Of a stretch of 64,000 nt of DNA, positions 63,701 to 64,000 are shown piece after piece. The position numbers and the translations under genes are program-made. Source of the stretch: Verrucomicrobiaceae bacterium (GTDB taxonomy: Bacteria; Verrucomicrobiota; Verrucomicrobiia; Chthoniobacterales; JAATET01); assembly GCA_027488755.1 (NCBI GenBank), contig JAIYAZ010000075.1:190492-254491 (forward strand), read 5' to 3'. The notes below the pieces were generated by a model. That model searched no databases. It was given only the letters and a program-made list of their open reading frames with translations, and was not told the origin of the DNA. Each line of letters begins with the position of its first letter. Position 1 is the first letter of the stretch.

Positions 63701-63980
63701 GATGCTCACGGGCTGGACGCATTTTGCGGTGACCTCCGACGGCACGACGCTGAGCCTCTATCGCAACGGCCGGCTGCTCATGGCGGTGCCCATCGAGGGG
63801 CGCAAGACGGCGTGGGGACGCGACCTAGTGCTTGGTTCCGACAAGAACGCGTGCGCGTTCACCGACATCTACTTCTTCGACGCGAGCCTGCCCGCCTCGA
63901 CCGTGGATGCGCTCTACCTTTCCGGCCGCACCTCGCCCGGGCAACTGGCGGGCAAGCCCCCCGCCCCGCGCGCGCCGTAG
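60738..63980 (+). CDS. Heparinase II/III-like secreted protein with C-terminal LamG-like domain (second of two)
   Basis: The ATG at 60738, with AAGGAAAC right before it, gives 1080 residues and a signal peptide (about 1-24). The N-terminal half is helical (toroid type, for example GVHPRIFFSPEDLPEIRRRL near 96, the usual heparinase-like opening). The central beta domain contains HPYPDRNGIMMSGQGRTWV. The last ~215 residues (VAGWRFNGVKDGAFPP, FTFTFWVKTAADDSGT, GWTHFAVTSDGTTLSLYRNG) are a concanavalin-A-like LamG domain, a carbohydrate-binding fold. It faces the first heparinase-like gene across a lipoprotein gene. Confidence 0.85.
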   Translation: MIPRIALPLALAFGAGVLSLHSAPAEEVDPLVQASAYGDKTVWSYHGDGKPMPWAQFRPRDYGSSRVAFSAEGVRPVGRVPAPGVHPRIFFSPEDLPEIRRRLKEDPGGQAAWKTILAWSNAMKLTYDETADYAQPDWAKGGFRVKGRVPSLFRIGGYDPKREDYYRILAEGGRPETYAKGSPAGFFKPGATEAFRCLIDDDRAGAEKLAKATVTAIKLEQERRAREDKPGKEGEPPRPSTSRSDACALGFIYDFIFNYLTPEQKKILHDELVTLSAWADNYGTFNNAEASRSNWATFSYWVFDLMAIEGEPGFNDLKFLGLYRGWRNFYTYAFFDSGAAYEAEGKLLFGLDAAVAFDRVGWKYDLEPLTQHPLPRSYYGKFSAYAMLPTRDKFAVFDILGTMGGGFTTPQDLVVARYLFPGDKTTDFVYRALVGDDYRTLPSELHFHWHQAITSAIFATAYSPEVDPEKLELGLTFFCGQRALMMTRSSWDKNATMLTMQVRGASGGHPYPDRNGIMMSGQGRTWVTIPGKDIGSWAMNTVSIDGAGQNASTPARVVDFVDAPTATFLTGDSKYSWDWVWSTAPKTTAGTEVRREDVDRSNIQTGLAWKPVEQSFNDFAWTKSEQEIYRRPLKYNASWIAPDGVYNPYIRQVNTPVLRSFRSAGIIRGPRPYVLVVDDIQRDNLPARYDWNLTLPGDLVRVPGAEKAAAAGDVILAGKDSVDAEGNLTAGEPALLLRVVNADGRRQPVVVGPREKQNLLTISTVAESPNFKVLLHAFRGGEPLPTTQWNAARDTLAVSFPDQSDLIRFKPAASGRTEIAIDRGGKNLLTLNRAVETLNDPETDALTGALRTIPERLNALRAAKFQAEQLPGFVAGWRFNGVKDGAFPPVAGSAEGTPGVPVGDAQPVPGPGGNSVALFRNAVTLPMPFADRLSGNFTFTFWVKTAADDSGTILASNAHMGLTFDLVQSRMRFNALKTWALGGSLASSMLTGWTHFAVTSDGTTLSLYRNGRLLMAVPIEGRKTAWGRDLVLGSDKNACAFTDIYFFDASLPASTVDALYLSGRTSPGQLAGKPPAPRAP

Positions 63981-64000
63981 CGCGCGTCCGGTGACACCGC

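Overview
The window is about 64 kb of very GC-rich DNA packed with short-spaced and often overlapping genes. Several signs point to the Verrucomicrobiota: proteins ending in a PEP-CTERM sorting tail (VPEP, hydrophobic stretch, Arg-rich end), an autotransporter-associated beta-strand repeat protein, a delta-60 repeat protein, and an array of secreted polysaccharide-degrading enzymes (GH95, GH53, two heparinase II/III-like proteins). The phylum is an inference from gene style; no rRNA is present. One tRNA (Arg, anticodon CCG) is found. No transposase, prophage or CRISPR array was seen.

Layout. 1-4000: three minus-strand secreted proteins, two with PEP-CTERM tails. 4154-9000: asd, an L,D-transpeptidase, a tiny lipoprotein, and a coupled minus-strand trio (NIF3-like, ABC exporter, 3-methyladenine glycosylase). 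9026-15430: GH95 enzyme, ychF, tRNA-Arg, an MFS carrier and a delta-60 protein with a novel-looking N-terminal repeat. 15528-25971: one long minus-strand run that appears to be a membrane-lipid modification operon: desaturase, FAD oxidoreductase, DUF1365, YjbQ, cyclopropane-synthase-type methyltransferase, DUF1475, DUF1295, second methyltransferase, TPR protein, diacylglycerol-glycosyltransferase-like protein and an ABC-2 permease, with parB overlapping its 5' end. 26049-35516: lipoate ligase-like protein, VanX-type dipeptidase, 3D-domain lipoprotein, a GT2 plus polytopic membrane protein pair, a subtilase, gluQ, the 5-oxoprolinase set pxpBCA and a peroxiredoxin. 35583-44374: glycosyltransferases, carB, a GH53 galactanase and a DCC protein. 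44369-48517: arrestin-like and DUF3592 proteins, DUF2905, a UGT-type glycosyltransferase, an arylamine N-acetyltransferase and a 62-residue Cys-rich protein.

48553-56024 is a metal and oxidative-stress island: dps behind a perfect Fur-superfamily-type palindrome, a gene of unknown function behind a second palindrome, a four-gene Mn-type ABC importer (substrate protein, ATPase, two permeases), a divergent mntR with an inverted repeat at the importer's start, and a P1B-4-type metal-efflux ATPase just after mntR. 56015-63980 is a secreted polysaccharide-processing locus with two heparinase II/III-like enzymes of 1080 residues each, an esterase and a lipoprotein.

Dispersed repeats lie between genes. 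One inverted-repeat family (arms of about 25 bp built around CGGCGGTCTATGACCGCCG) occurs three times. In the third copy the two arms are separated by a 118-codon membrane-protein gene and share a private base change, so it may be a cargo-carrying version of the element. The clearest candidates for further attention are the lipid operon, the Mn import/export island with its operators, and this repeat-flanked cassette.
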